From Mesostigma viride (Eukaryota > Streptophyta > Mesostigmatophyceae > Mesostigmatales > Mesostigmataceae), in NCBI GenBank assembly GCA_009746045.1, contig RPFO01002046.1, forward strand, positions 41,105 through 105,104: a stretch of 64,000 nucleotides of DNA, in the 5' to 3' direction. Below the pieces are notes generated by a model, which saw only the letters and a program-made list of their open reading frames with translations, was not told the DNA's origin and ran no database searches. The translations under genes were made by a program, and so were the position numbers. Below are positions 18,049 through 28,389 of the stretch, in pieces; the stretch's first letter is position 1, and every line of letters begins with the position of its first letter.

Positions 18049-18792
18049 ATGGCGACCGCATTTGAAAAATTCCTCAATTTCCTCACCCTGTGTGTGACTG
18101 CATTTCTACTAGGCGTAGTCTTGTACACGGTTTTGTCGGGGAAGCCCCCTTTATCCATAGGCCTCAAGTCCACGAAACCCCCAACGGAAGAAAAGGAAAA
18201 AAAGGCCGATGCCGAGGATGAAGCGACGTCCTCGAAGGAGAAAACGGCGGAAACGTCCGTGTCGCGCAAAGAGAAGGCCCTCACTATATCGGACACTCTA
18301 GCCGAACAGACATATCGCACCATCGTCGTCTCGACGAACCCGATAGCAATGGTGGCGGACACCGCCTCCATGTTGTTGGGAGTGATGGGCGCTCATCGAG
18401 CCGCGAACGGAATCGGCAAAGCGATTGACGCCGTGATAAGCCGCACCCCTCTAGGCGCCCTGTTTGGAGCGCTTTTTGACCCGAAATTGAGCGCCAAGTG
18501 TAAAGCTAGACAGATCCTGTCGTTCGGATTCAGCAGGTGCGGGGGGATACTTTCCAAATCCAAACCCCGGGAGTTCACGAAAGAGGAGGAAACGCCCATC
18601 GTTTCGGAGCGTTTTTCGTACAAAACGTACGTGTACAACCCTGAAACGAAAACCGTCCGCTTAGGCGACACTGCCGAGCGGTTTTCGGTGAAGGAAAATG
18701 CGACCGTGCCGCCCAAACAGCCCGCTCTGACGTTGCCGACGACTTCGACGGATCACGTGGTTACGGCGGGCTCCGAAAGGTTCAAGTATTGA
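18049..18792 (+). CDS. Membrane-anchored protein (247 aa)
   Basis: The ATG at 18049 (MATAFEKFLNFLTLCV) starts a long N-terminal hydrophobic segment, followed by a Lys/Glu/Thr-rich linker. A central Ala/Gly/Ile-rich part (about residues 105-150) may form a second membrane-active region. The C-terminal domain repeats a SERFSYK / AERFSVK / SERFKY motif. Its last 40 bp overlap the tail of the PD-(D/E)XK gene on the other strand. No family is recognised. Confidence 0.6.
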   Translation: MATAFEKFLNFLTLCVTAFLLGVVLYTVLSGKPPLSIGLKSTKPPTEEKEKKADAEDEATSSKEKTAETSVSRKEKALTISDTLAEQTYRTIVVSTNPIAMVADTASMLLGVMGAHRAANGIGKAIDAVISRTPLGALFGALFDPKLSAKCKARQILSFGFSRCGGILSKSKPREFTKEEETPIVSERFSYKTYVYNPETKTVRLGDTAERFSVKENATVPPKQPALTLPTTSTDHVVTAGSERFKY

Positions 18793-19400
18793 GCCTCCTC
18801 TTGTTCGTGTGTCGTGCCTGAATGCTTGATTTCGATGCTCTCATCGAACGTCAGTTCGATGCCAGCCCAAAGACAGGTTTCGTGCACGACAAGGATCTTT
18901 TCCAAGCAACAACCCGGCGTCCCGCGATTCTTGAAGAGATGGAGTCGCTTCCGGAAACCGGGGTAGTATCTTCCATACGACAACAACTGCCCCACGCCCT
19001 CCATCCAATTCTGGAACAGCTTGACCTCGATGATGACCTTCTCACTGGGCACGACAATGTCGATGATCCCGGCTGGGCATTTGAACTCGCGTATGCCGCT
19101 CAGTTCTTCGGCCAGCCGTTCTTGTATTCCGCGTTCCATGAACACGCGGCCATCGTCGTTCTTGGCCGCTTCTTCGGCTTCGGCTCTGACTTTGTTCAAG
19201 CACGCCGGAGTCGCGTACACGAGCGTGATGGGACGGCCACCTTTTTTGCTTTTTTGGGGCTGCACGACGGTGTAATAGTCCACTCCGTCTTCGTACTTTT
19301 CGGACAGAACTTGAGCGAGACGAAGCTTTCCTCCGATCCTCGCGTCCTTCAACACGGCGTCATTGACCAGGAAGAATCCGGGCCTGTCTCCCTCTTCCAT
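18753..19400 (-). CDS. PD-(D/E)XK nuclease-like protein (215 aa)
   Basis: The N-terminal 45 residues (PGFFLVNDAVLKDARIG) resemble the MSV199/KilA-type start of many viral proteins. The C-terminal half has the restriction-endonuclease-like signature: D114 in GIIDIVV, then E125-V-K127 in IIEVK, followed by NWMEGVGQLLSYG. That last stretch is typical of nuclease domains that bind metal and cut DNA. Proteins joining these parts occur in giant viruses. A host or competitor DNA-degrading role is possible. The gene converges with and overlaps the 18049 gene, and its start lies at 19400. Confidence 0.65.
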   Translation of the reverse strand: MEEGDRPGFFLVNDAVLKDARIGGKLRLAQVLSEKYEDGVDYYTVVQPQKSKKGGRPITLVYATPACLNKVRAEAEEAAKNDDGRVFMERGIQERLAEELSGIREFKCPAGIIDIVVPSEKVIIEVKLFQNWMEGVGQLLSYGRYYPGFRKRLHLFKNRGTPGCCLEKILVVHETCLWAGIELTFDESIEIKHSGTTHEQEEAQYLNLSEPAVTT

Positions 19401-19460
19401 CTGTCATACCTGCGTTCCAAAGAACACACAAAAAACAACACAAGACACACGCGCGTCCCG

Positions 19461-22400
19461 TTAGTACGTGACCGCGTGCTCGGTAATCAAATTGTACGGG
19501 GCCTCGATGATAGTGCCGAGAGTGTTCGAGTTGGTCACGGAGTTCGGAGCCAGGTTCGTCCCGATCCATCCGTTATAACCGCCTGACCCGCGCACCTTCA
19601 CGAGCTGCAGCCCCTCGTTGTTAGAAATGCGGAAGCCGTAGGTCACGGTCAGCCCGGCGGCGTACGTCTCCTTCCAGCCGTAGACTTGCGCGTCGTGACT
19701 GGAAACGACGGCGTTCTTCACGCGCACGTCGTCGAACCATATGGCGTATCCTGTCTGGTTCTTCCCTGGGCCGAGCCGCAGGGTGGGGGTGGATCCGACG
19801 TCCACGGAACCCGTTATGGTGGCCACGGAGGCACCGTTGACGTACAACACGGTATTGGTTCCGTTGCGAGAAACGGCGAGGACGAAGGGGACATCGAACA
19901 CGACGACCGACGCGGTCTCGACGGTCTGGGTCCCGTCGGAGATCGTGAGCTTGCCCGCGCTGGTCACGGAAACCGCAGTTGTCGCGCTGCCAGCATACGA
20001 CATGAGAACGAGACCATTGGCGAGCGAGCTGGAAAGGGCGGCGCGGGGGATCACCTTTGTGATGACGGTGAAGGTCCCGTTCGGCAGGGACGTCGCACAC
20101 GTGGCGCTCTGGTTTCCGGACGCGTCGATCTTGAGCACGCCGCTGTTGACTACGGCGCCCCCGTTCAAAGTGAACGTCTTGCTGCCCACCTCGGAAACGG
20201 CCCCGGAGGTGAACTCCCAGCGCACGTCATCGGTTCCAGAGGGGAGGGAGGCGAGGGACACGGAGGTCCCTGGGGCCTCGCGGTCGGCGCTCTCGATGGT
20301 GCGAGACAGCATGAGCTGTCCACCCTCGATGTGCCAGTAGGACCCGCCGACGGCCCCCTTGTCCTGGTAGGTCTCCCCTGTGCCCATGTGCCATGTGAGG
20401 GCGCGGTTGGAGTAGGACGCGCTGCCGTCGACGAAAAGACCGGAGTTGTCCGCGGCGGCGTTCGTCGCGGGCACGCCCTTGTTCAGCTTGAAGTAGTCCA
20501 CGGTCCAGTTCTGGTTAGAACCGTTAGGCGAAGAGCTGCCAAACATCATGGTGCTGGTGAGGCTGTTAGCGAAAAAGCTTGTGACGATTGTAGTCGGAGA
20601 GCCGGAGAAGGTTATAGGAACGGTGGCTCCACCGTCCTTGGAATACGTAAACGTGCCAGTACAAACGCCTCCTGACCACGAAAACGACAGCCTGATAAGG
20701 TATGTTCCTGCCGCATTAAGGAGGTTTACCGAATCCGATGTGATGTTCGACCCCGCACCGGCTGATTGCCTATCAATCCGCAGAGCTCCGTTGTTTGCGG
20801 AGAGACGATAAAAGCTTTGACCGCCAGTGACAGCCACTTCGATGCCGAAAAACTGGTAGTAACCCCCGCCAACAGCAGCTAAGGCGCTGGTGATAGTAAC
20901 GGGAAACTCGATGGTGATGTTGTCGGTGCTCCAATTTATGATGCTGTTAGAAAGTTCGGTGTACTCCGACGGCGAGTAAAACGCTGTCCTAGAATAAGTT
21001 GTAGTTGTGATGTTCAAAACCCCGCCGCTTACACTTGCTCCATTGAACGCGGATACGACGATGTTAGTGTATCCGGGTGCTGAGTTGGAAGTACCGGTGA
21101 ACGGGAAGTCCATGATCAACGCAGACCCGGCCTGGTACCCAAGCTTCATCGTCTTGTCCACGACCTCCAGGTTCCCGGTCGCGTTCGTGCTCTCAAGCAG
21201 TCCAGCCACCTTCAAATCGCCACTTACCGTGGTGTTCCCGGACGTCGTCAGCGCGCCCGTGACCGCCACCGTCCCGCTCGTGCTCGTCAGCTGTAGATTG
21301 CCCGCTGAAGTAGTCACCTTGCCGCTGCCGCCCGCCGTGCTCGTCAGAATCAGGTCCTTGCCGACCGTCAGAGACGAGCCGCCCGGAGTGATCGACATCG
21401 CCGCAGAGCTCGTGGTAACTGCCGCGTTCGTCACAACCACGCCGCCCACGGTCACCGGGTTGGACGCCGACCCCGCCGATGTGATCGTCAGGTTGCCCGA
21501 ACTCGTGCCGAGCGCCGATCCCGCGAACGTCACGTTGGCCGCCTGCACCGTGTTGGCCGTAGATCCGCCCGAAGTCAAAGCCAGCGTGCCGCTCGAGGTC
21601 GTGACCGCGCTATCCGTGACCTTCACGTTCTCCAGAACCACGGACTTGGTAGCGCCAGCCGTAAGAGTCAGGTCCACGTCGCTCGAGACCGTGAGCGCAT
21701 TATCGGTAACCTTGACGCTCTCCAGAACCACGGTGTCAGAAATATTGAGACTTGTAGGTCGAAAACGATAGTGACAATTAAAGATTACGCTTTATTATCA
21801 TTGCATATTAAATCCCGGACTACCACCGTTTGTCCACCAAAACCATGATGTGGCTCCCGGGTGGGGACCATAAGCGTCAGCCATAACTCATGGCTCAGAC
21901 CTTAGGTAAGTGCAACGTAGGTTGCGTCTTCCTCTTATGCACAAAGGTGCACAAAGAGTGAGTGCTCGACAGGCTGGCACAAAGATTGCGTAGCTTATCT
22001 GAAATGTGCTGAGAATGCGTTACGCTAGCCAGATTCCGTTAACACTCTCTAGTCGAGTAGTACGACTGAATAGTACGCTAGCTATAGGTCGTAGGACCCT
22101 GAACGTACAAGTCTTGATATAATGTGCCGGTTCTCGTAGCTTCGGCACTAATATCTTAGTCACTCCGTGACCAAATCATGAGCCGTAACATGACACGTGC
22201 TCACTGCCCCAACACTGCATAATACTCTGCCGATATTAATTATGGCCACAAATACGGCAGGCGGGTGCGATTATTAGGGACGCAACCCTAATACCTCCGT
22301 TTACAATGGATGGCCTATATGAAATATATTAACGGCAGGCAGTTGGGCACACAGGGTGAACTTCACCCCTGACACCCCCTTGCACAATGCCTAAAGTGAA

Positions 22401-24531
22401 GACACTATGCAGGTACAATAGGGCCAAAAGTTTCTCCCCGCTCAATTCAGGCAAGAGCCTAAAAAGCTGGGTGGGGCAGCCAGGTATAAACTGGCTCTCA
22501 CACACCCCTTGTTCAACTTAAGCCGGTACACGCTCTGGTAAATCCAATGGTATCAAAATGCCCCCCTTGTTGGGTAGTTGGTAGGACTTGCTAGGTATGA
22601 TAACCAGCACATTCCCCTTACCCAGGAAGCTTGATCACGATGAACCAATGTACCCATTGGGCATGAACATAAAGGAGAATTAAGACATGCACAAGCATGC
22701 CAACGCGGGGCACAATGCGCCCCCCCCCATGCTTTCAAAAGGATAAGCAATAACCAAAAAGGGCATCGGAATCAAAAAATTCCGACCTCTTCATTTCCAT
22801 AGACAGCGCTGGCTTCTCGGCTCCGGGATCCCCGATGCCGCCGGCTCAATTCGCATAAAGATCGAGCACTTAAAACTCGAGCGAAACAGCGCCTTCCAAC
22901 CGCACCCAAAAAAGATAACCACAAAGCTCATTTTCGGCTCACGTTCGCTCCTGGCATGGATTGAACTTGGATCTTCTGTAGCGCCAGCCTTCAATCGGCA
23001 TGTCTGCCGCAGCTGCACTCACGAAATCTGGTGCTTTTGCTGGAATCAGGAAATATATGGCCCAGCGGCTCTGTAGGCCGCGGCCGACTGGCCACTTCCA
23101 GGCCGAGTGTGCGGCTTGCCAACAACAATGCCGCGAACTTCCGGGTAATATTCCATGACGTTACTTGCGTATCTCGCTAATTCGTAGCATGTCACGTTCT
23201 TCATCTTAACCCTAAGGTTTTTCTGTAATGGTTTTGTGTCAGAAATATTGAGACTTGTAGGTCGAAAACGATAGTGACAATTAAAGATTACGCTTTATTA
23301 TCATTGCATATTAAATCCCGGACTACCACCGTTTGTCCACCAAAACCATGATGTGGCTCCCGGGTGGGGACCATAAGCGTCAGCCATAACTCATGGCTCA
23401 GACCTTAGGTAAGTGCAACGTAGGTTGCGTCTTCCTCTTATGCACAAAGGTGCACAAAGAGTGAGTGCTCGACAGGCTGGCACAAAGATTGCGTAGCTTA
23501 TCTGAAATGTGCTGAGAATGCGTTACGCTAGCCAGATTCCGTTAACACTCTCTAGTCGAGTAGTACGACTGAATAGTACGCTAGCTATAGGTCGTAGGAC
23601 CCTGAACGTACAAGTCTTGATATAATGTGCCGGTTCTCGTAGCTTCGGCACTAATATCTTAGTCACTCCGTGACCAAATCATGAGCCGTAACATGACACG
23701 TGCTCACTGCCCCAACACTGCATAATACTCTGCCGATATTAATTATGGCCACAAATACGGCAGGCGGGTGCGATTATTAGGGACGCAACCCTAATACCTC
23801 CGTTTACAATGGATGGCCTATATGAAATATATTAACGGCAGGCAGTTGGGCACACAGGGTGAACTTCACCCCTGACACACGGACTTGGTAGCGCCGGCCG
23901 TAAGGGTGAGGTCCACGTCGCTCGATACTGACAATGCATTATCGGTGAACTTGACGGACTCCACGATCACCGATTTCGTAGCCCCCGCGGCAAGGCTCAA
24001 GTCGACATCCCCGGACACGGTCACTGCGCTATCGGTAACCTTGACGGACTCGAGAACGACCGACTTGGTCGCGCCCGCCGTCAAAGTGAGATCCACGTCG
24101 CCCGAAACCGTGACCGCGCTGTCCGTGACCTTGACCGACTCGAGAACGACCGACTTTGTCGCGCCGGCGGTAAGTGTGAGATCCGTGTCGCTCGCAGTGG
24201 ACAACGAGGCCGCGTTAAAAATGACATCGTCTACGCGAACCGCGCCGCTGCTAGAAGCTAGATTCAAACCGCCCGCGGACGTGCTAATCTGATTGCCTGA
24301 AAACGCGAGGTCGTCGACCGTGAGACCGCCTATCATGCTTGTGGTTCCTGTGATCAACAACATGTTCGTGTTATCCGACCCCAGCCCGTCGTTGGGGTTG
24401 ATCACGATGCGGTCCTTAGAGGAAATGATGAGATCATGAGATGAGGCGAGGGGGTTCGAATCGCCAGACAAAGACGTCGTGGTAACGCTGCCCATGCGCA
24501 TGTTGCTCAGGTTCTCACAAGGCAGAGACAT
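19461..24531 (-). CDS. Second tail-fibre-like protein gene, interrupted by an LTR element
   Basis: The gene starts at 24531 (MSLPCENLSNMRMGS) and ends at 19461. It is split by the LTR element at 21734-23877, with a 5-bp target duplication on each side. Parts visible are an N-terminal head resembling the first fibre (MSL-CEN), repeats of about 30 residues with a LTLTAGATKSVVLE core, and lectin-like modules. It ends with the same closing block as the first fibre (TVTYGFRISNNEGLQLV). The shared WH-x3-GGQLMLSRTI segment shows that the two fibres are paralogues. The insertion makes this copy non-functional unless spliced. Confidence 0.7.
21734..22374. repeat. LTR copy 1 (641 bp)
   Basis: It begins TGTCAGAAATATTG and ends CCCCTGACA. 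It matches copy 2 over its whole length with no difference noticed. Confidence 0.85.
23237..23877. repeat. LTR copy 2 (641 bp)
   Basis: Same length and ends as copy 1. It is followed directly by the CACGG target duplication, after which the fibre gene resumes. Confidence 0.85.
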
Positions 24532-24573
24532 CGATTAGGGTAATACCATTACTTTAGAAAAAATTTATACAAG

Positions 24574-25740
24574 TCAAGAGGATTTCGTGACCACTAGGTA
24601 GTTCTTCAAGAACTGCCCCTTATCGGCGTCCGAAGGCGCGCGAATCGCGATGTTGTCGAGCGTGTCCACAAAGTCAGAAGCCAACGTGATGTCAGCCATA
24701 TCACCCCAGGTGACGATCGTCGTCCCCCTTCCCTGGTTCTGGTTCCCGTTAAACACGGCCATGACTCGATGATCGTCTCCCGTCGAATTCACCTCCGTGA
24801 AGTGATACGACCTCCCGACGGGCAGGACGAAAACCCCCACGCCCACAAAAAGCATGTTGCCGAACCGCGAGCCGTCTCGCACGTGGACCGTGTGATCCGG
24901 GTCCGTATTGCACACGACGATGTCGCGCTGGTTTTCGCGCGGCAGGCGGTTCTCGACGAAAGGAAAGGACTTGCCGTCAACCTGCAACATCGTGCCTGGA
25001 GGAACGTCGAACACGAGCTTTTTGGTCGGATCGAGCTCTTCGAGTGCGATCGGAGCCTGGACCCCCGTGCCCCACACGAGCACCTTCGCGCCACCCGGGA
25101 GAAAACGGTTGTTGTTGGCCATCATCAAACGGCTGAAAGGAGTGGAGAAACACTCTCTCGGCGGTCGTGGGATGTTGAAGGCGGCGAACCTCGCCTTCCG
25201 GTCGGGGAACACGATCATCGTGTCGCACTTGTACGCCCCGATCCACCGCTTGACGTGCGCGAGGGCCAACAAAACCGCGTATTCGAAGTAAAACGTCCCC
25301 TGACCCGGCCTCTGTGCGCACGCGGAGTCGAAAATGAGGACATCGATGCCGGGGCGGTTCCTCAGAAAAGGGACGACGGCTCTCCAGTCGAGGAGGATGC
25401 GACTCAGGTCGTCTGGAAACCGAGTGTCGACGTTTCCCAGGTCCCACGTGACACCGAAAAGGCCGAGATTCTTGTTCTCGGCGTCGTAAATGATGAGCCG
25501 GACGGCGGTCTTGTCCTTGAACGAGTACGAGCCTTTCCACTCGTCGAGGATTAAATTGTCCAAGCGCGCCGAGCACTTGAACATCCTCGATCGCAGGACG
25601 GGCCACATCTCGGACATCATGGATTTAGACGCCATGCCGAAAAGGGCGGCGTCTCCATACCCCACGTCGGCGATCTTCTCCATGATATCGGCTCTCAACT
25701 CCACCGGCAGCTTTTCGAAGTAGCCCAGAGGAGACTCCAT
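24574..25740 (-). CDS. F-box-like protein (388 aa)
   Basis: The ATG at 25740 gives MESPLGYFEKLPVELRADIM, which begins an F-box-like helix pattern (LPVELRADIMEKI, then FGMASKSMMSEMW, about residues 8-50). The rest is a beta-rich domain with no recognised repeats (for example VLVWGTGVQAPIALEEL and SYHFTEVNSTG). F-box proteins link substrates to SCF ubiquitin ligases, and viruses use them to redirect host degradation. That role is inferred. It lies 42 bp from the interrupted fibre gene, same strand. Confidence 0.55.
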   Translation of the reverse strand: MESPLGYFEKLPVELRADIMEKIADVGYGDAALFGMASKSMMSEMWPVLRSRMFKCSARLDNLILDEWKGSYSFKDKTAVRLIIYDAENKNLGLFGVTWDLGNVDTRFPDDLSRILLDWRAVVPFLRNRPGIDVLIFDSACAQRPGQGTFYFEYAVLLALAHVKRWIGAYKCDTMIVFPDRKARFAAFNIPRPPRECFSTPFSRLMMANNNRFLPGGAKVLVWGTGVQAPIALEELDPTKKLVFDVPPGTMLQVDGKSFPFVENRLPRENQRDIVVCNTDPDHTVHVRDGSRFGNMLFVGVGVFVLPVGRSYHFTEVNSTGDDHRVMAVFNGNQNQGRGTTIVTWGDMADITLASDFVDTLDNIAIRAPSDADKGQFLKNYLVVTKSS

Positions 25741-25753
25741 GGCCGCCAAGGTT

Positions 25754-27010
25754 TCAAGACACGACCTCGAGCAGTTTGGTGTTGAGGTAGAGGTTGTTGG
25801 ATATATACCCGAGAGCCTCCTCCTCAGCGTCCCCCAAAAGGTAATATGTAGGCGGCGGTTCGTTCTTACGAACCACCGATCCGTCCTCCGGTTCCTTCTG
25901 GATGGTTTCGGGTACGGACGCCTTTTCGATGTCAAGAGCCGCCTTAAGAACGTCTGGAATCGATCGATCCGTATTATTCTCACGCGGGATCGAGTACCAC
26001 TGCTTGTACACGTCACCGCCAGGTTCTAGTACACCAGGGACCCTCTGTTCTCCCGGGGATATCGATACGGTTGGAAGGCCGAGCTCTTTCTTGATCGCGT
26101 TTTCCAACGCTTTTGAGTTTGCGTCACAATCCACTCCTGACATCCTCGCCTTCCTGCACAATTCGTCGTACTCGAAGTGGCAATCCAACGGGTCGGTTTT
26201 CGACCCGTGGCACGCAACATAAAACGCGCTATTCCCCCCCATCCCTTGCGTCTTGAGTTTGGACGCGTTTTCCAACTCTTTTTGAAACGACGCTCGTAAC
26301 TGTGTTTCATACATGTTGTATTGAGATTTCGCGCGGAAAACCTTGTCTTTGCGCAAGGTTTCTAAATATTTCACCATTGCTTCCATCTCTTTATCGCACT
26401 TATCGGGGGCTTGTAAACACGGGTGCTCGCCTATCCCCTTCGCGAGGATCTGTTCTTTGGAAGGCACCGGGGCGCCGAGAGACATCTTGAATGTCCAATA
26501 ACTCATTGCCTCTTTAAGCGACTTCGGTTTGGCGTCATCCACGAGTTTCTCGATGATACCCTTGCGGATTTCGACCACTTTTCGGTCGCACGGGCGGTAC
26601 TCGTCGCACCTTCCTAATTGGGACTCGAGAGCGATATCTCTTTCGCTAGGGATCGTAATCTTTCCGTCTACGGCCGCGCTTTCTTGGATCTTGCGGACCC
26701 AAAAGTTTACGATATCATTTTGCTTGCTGACCGCATTCATAGCGGCAATCGCGGGATCGGACAAGTAACGGATCGAGTCTTGACCGCTATCTCGCATCCT
26801 TTCTAAATCCTGTGGGCTCGTCTTTGGCTCCGCTCGTGGCTTCGGTTTGTCTGTCGAGGTTCCACTCTCCCCCTCCATTGTGAGCGCTGGCTTGTTCTCA
26901 ATGGTCTTCCATGTTAAATAGGACTGCAACGCGAGACTACTGAAAAAAAGAAGCAGAACGGCAACCCATTCTCCTTTCATGCCTTTAGCTGCATTCTGGA
27001 CAGAAGACAT
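25754..27010 (-). CDS. N-terminally anchored virion-type protein (418 aa)
   Basis: It starts MSSVQNAAKGMKGEWV and has one hydrophobic segment (AVLLLFFSSLALQSYLTW, about residues 17-34). A long, charged, largely helical ectodomain follows, with several Cys (CDEYRPCD, CLQAPDKCDKE, CHGSKTDPLDC) that could form disulphides. Single-anchor Cys-paired proteins are common in giant-virus entry or fusion complexes; this is an analogy only. The start is 25 bp from the 27036 gene and both are minus strand. A TATA-like word (GTATAATATAAAG) lies just before the ATG. Confidence 0.55.
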   Translation of the reverse strand: MSSVQNAAKGMKGEWVAVLLLFFSSLALQSYLTWKTIENKPALTMEGESGTSTDKPKPRAEPKTSPQDLERMRDSGQDSIRYLSDPAIAAMNAVSKQNDIVNFWVRKIQESAAVDGKITIPSERDIALESQLGRCDEYRPCDRKVVEIRKGIIEKLVDDAKPKSLKEAMSYWTFKMSLGAPVPSKEQILAKGIGEHPCLQAPDKCDKEMEAMVKYLETLRKDKVFRAKSQYNMYETQLRASFQKELENASKLKTQGMGGNSAFYVACHGSKTDPLDCHFEYDELCRKARMSGVDCDANSKALENAIKKELGLPTVSISPGEQRVPGVLEPGGDVYKQWYSIPRENNTDRSIPDVLKAALDIEKASVPETIQKEPEDGSVVRKNEPPPTYYLLGDAEEEALGYISNNLYLNTKLLEVVS

Positions 27011-27035
27011 TCTTTATATTATACACCGCAAATAA

Positions 27036-28289
27036 TCACAAGTCCATCACGACCTTCTGCACGTCCGACTCGTCGGTCTTCTTTTTCCGCGCCCTGGTTT
27101 TCTTTTTGGGGGCATCGCCAACTTGCACGGTTCGGACGTCCTGATCCCCCATCATGCTCCCCGTCACGCTCTCGTCGTCCATCTTGCCATCCAAAGTCTC
27201 GACGATGACCGCGTTCGAAGGACCCGTGGAACTCAGCGTGTCCTGAACGATATGGTCCAACGGAGTCAAGCTAGGAGCGCTCGCTCGCGCCCGAGCGCCG
27301 TCCATCATTCCACCCATGTCCATCCCCATCCCCATCATGGGCCCACGCATCACGTAGGCTTCCTTGGGAGCGTTCGAGGAGGAGGATGCGGCAGGGGGCG
27401 GGTCGTTGAACACCTTCTTGGGAGCGGGAGGCGCGGGCTGAGACGAAGGAGACGGGTCCATGCTGTTCTTCATCATCACCTTCAGCAACGACTTCATCAG
27501 CTCCGGGTCCTGCTTGGCGATCTCCGACATGCTCGGCAACCCGGAACGCGTGAAAGATGCCGTCATATGGAACATCAGGGCGGATCCGCCCACCATCAAG
27601 ATCAGTTCGACCTCGGGCGCCATCGCCACCTTCCCCCTGTGCTTGTCGTACAACCGCTCGAACACGTTGTCGTAATCCCCGATGTTCGCCATGACGCTTT
27701 CCGACCACCCGTCGAGTTTCAAGCCGATCGGGTCGTACCGGTTGTTGAAGAACTGCACGGCGCTCGTTCCGGCAACGAGGATCTGTCTCATCATGTTCAC
27801 CGCGTTTCGGCATTCCGCGGCGCGCTCGATCTTCGAATACTCGAACCGCATCTCCTCGATGTCGGACCGCATGTCAAACTGGGGCACGTCGAACCCCCTC
27901 TCTTTGAGCCGGTGGAGCCTGTGAAGCAGGTCCGTCTTCTCCTTGAACAATTCCTCTCGAGACGGACCCGACGGCGCGGACGGATGAATCGTGTCCTCCA
28001 TTCCGAACCCGTCCATCATGTCGTCTTCGTCGTCCCCGTCGTCCGGGAATTCGTCAAAGGCAAACTCTTCTTTCGCCGAACCGCCCGGATCCGTGCTCAC
28101 CGGAGGCGCGAACTGGGAACGAGCCTTTTTGGGGTTCGCAAGCATGTCAAAGATGTCGTCCCCGGGACCCGAAGATTCGACGGGCGGCCTCCTCGCGGCC
28201 GGCGGCGGGGGTCTGCGGTACCCGCCTTTCACAACGGGGATGTCATCTTCTTCCTCCACGACGTCGATGCCCATGAACCTGGCCGCCAT
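27036..28289 (-). CDS. Giant-virus conserved protein, DUF5767-like (417 aa)
   Basis: The middle of the protein (about residues 110-270) follows a family conserved across Nucleocytoviricota. It has EKTDLLHRLHRLKERGFDVP, SDIEEMRFEYSKIE, NAVNMMRQILVAGTSAVQF, then FNNRYDPIGLKLDGWSESV, IGDYDNVFERLYDKH and LMVGGSALMFHMT. I know this block as DUF5767, of unknown function and probably virion-related. The flanks are low complexity: an acidic N-terminal region, a Met/Gly-rich MMGMGMDMGG stretch and a basic C-terminus. This is the strongest single marker that the insert is of giant-virus origin. The frame is whole. Confidence 0.8.
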   Translation of the reverse strand: MAARFMGIDVVEEEDDIPVVKGGYRRPPPPAARRPPVESSGPGDDIFDMLANPKKARSQFAPPVSTDPGGSAKEEFAFDEFPDDGDDEDDMMDGFGMEDTIHPSAPSGPSREELFKEKTDLLHRLHRLKERGFDVPQFDMRSDIEEMRFEYSKIERAAECRNAVNMMRQILVAGTSAVQFFNNRYDPIGLKLDGWSESVMANIGDYDNVFERLYDKHRGKVAMAPEVELILMVGGSALMFHMTASFTRSGLPSMSEIAKQDPELMKSLLKVMMKNSMDPSPSSQPAPPAPKKVFNDPPPAASSSSNAPKEAYVMRGPMMGMGMDMGGMMDGARARASAPSLTPLDHIVQDTLSSTGPSNAVIVETLDGKMDDESVTGSMMGDQDVRTVQVGDAPKKKTRARKKKTDESDVQKVVMDL

Positions 28290-28375
28290 CCTCTATGACA
28301 ATAAGGCATAAAACTTTGCGCATCGGCGAAACGAGCCACGTGTGCGGTATCGCGAAAACAATTATGTCGCAAGTC

Positions 28376-28385
28376 CTTATAAAGC
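28376..28385 (+). promoter_or_regulatory. CTTATAAAGC start-proximal TATA-like motif
   Basis: This 10-mer ends 4 nt before the ATG at 28390. The identical 10-mer occurs at 34489-34498, 9 nt before the ATG at 34508. Such closeness suggests a very short leader, as in late promoters of some large DNA viruses. Confidence 0.45.
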
Positions 28386-28389
28386 ACGC

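Larger units (their letters stand above)
21734..23877. mobile_element. Short non-autonomous LTR retroelement (TRIM/LARD-like), looks young
   Basis: Two 641-bp direct repeats enclose 862 bp. The ends are TGTCA...TGACA, and the 5-bp target duplication CACGG lies at 21729-21733 and 23878-23882. The interior shows no gag or pol. A G-rich tract next to one LTR when read on the minus strand may be a polypurine tract, so minus orientation is slightly favoured. The two LTRs appear identical by eye, which implies recent insertion into the fibre gene. It must depend on an autonomous relative elsewhere. Confidence 0.85.

Noticed and set aside
22553-22750. 65-aa frame inside the LTR element
   Set aside because: It has no similarity to retroelement proteins and looks random.
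21734-23877. Complete retrovirus or autonomous LTR retrotransposon
   Set aside because: The interior is only 862 bp without gag, pol or env signatures, so it is non-autonomous.
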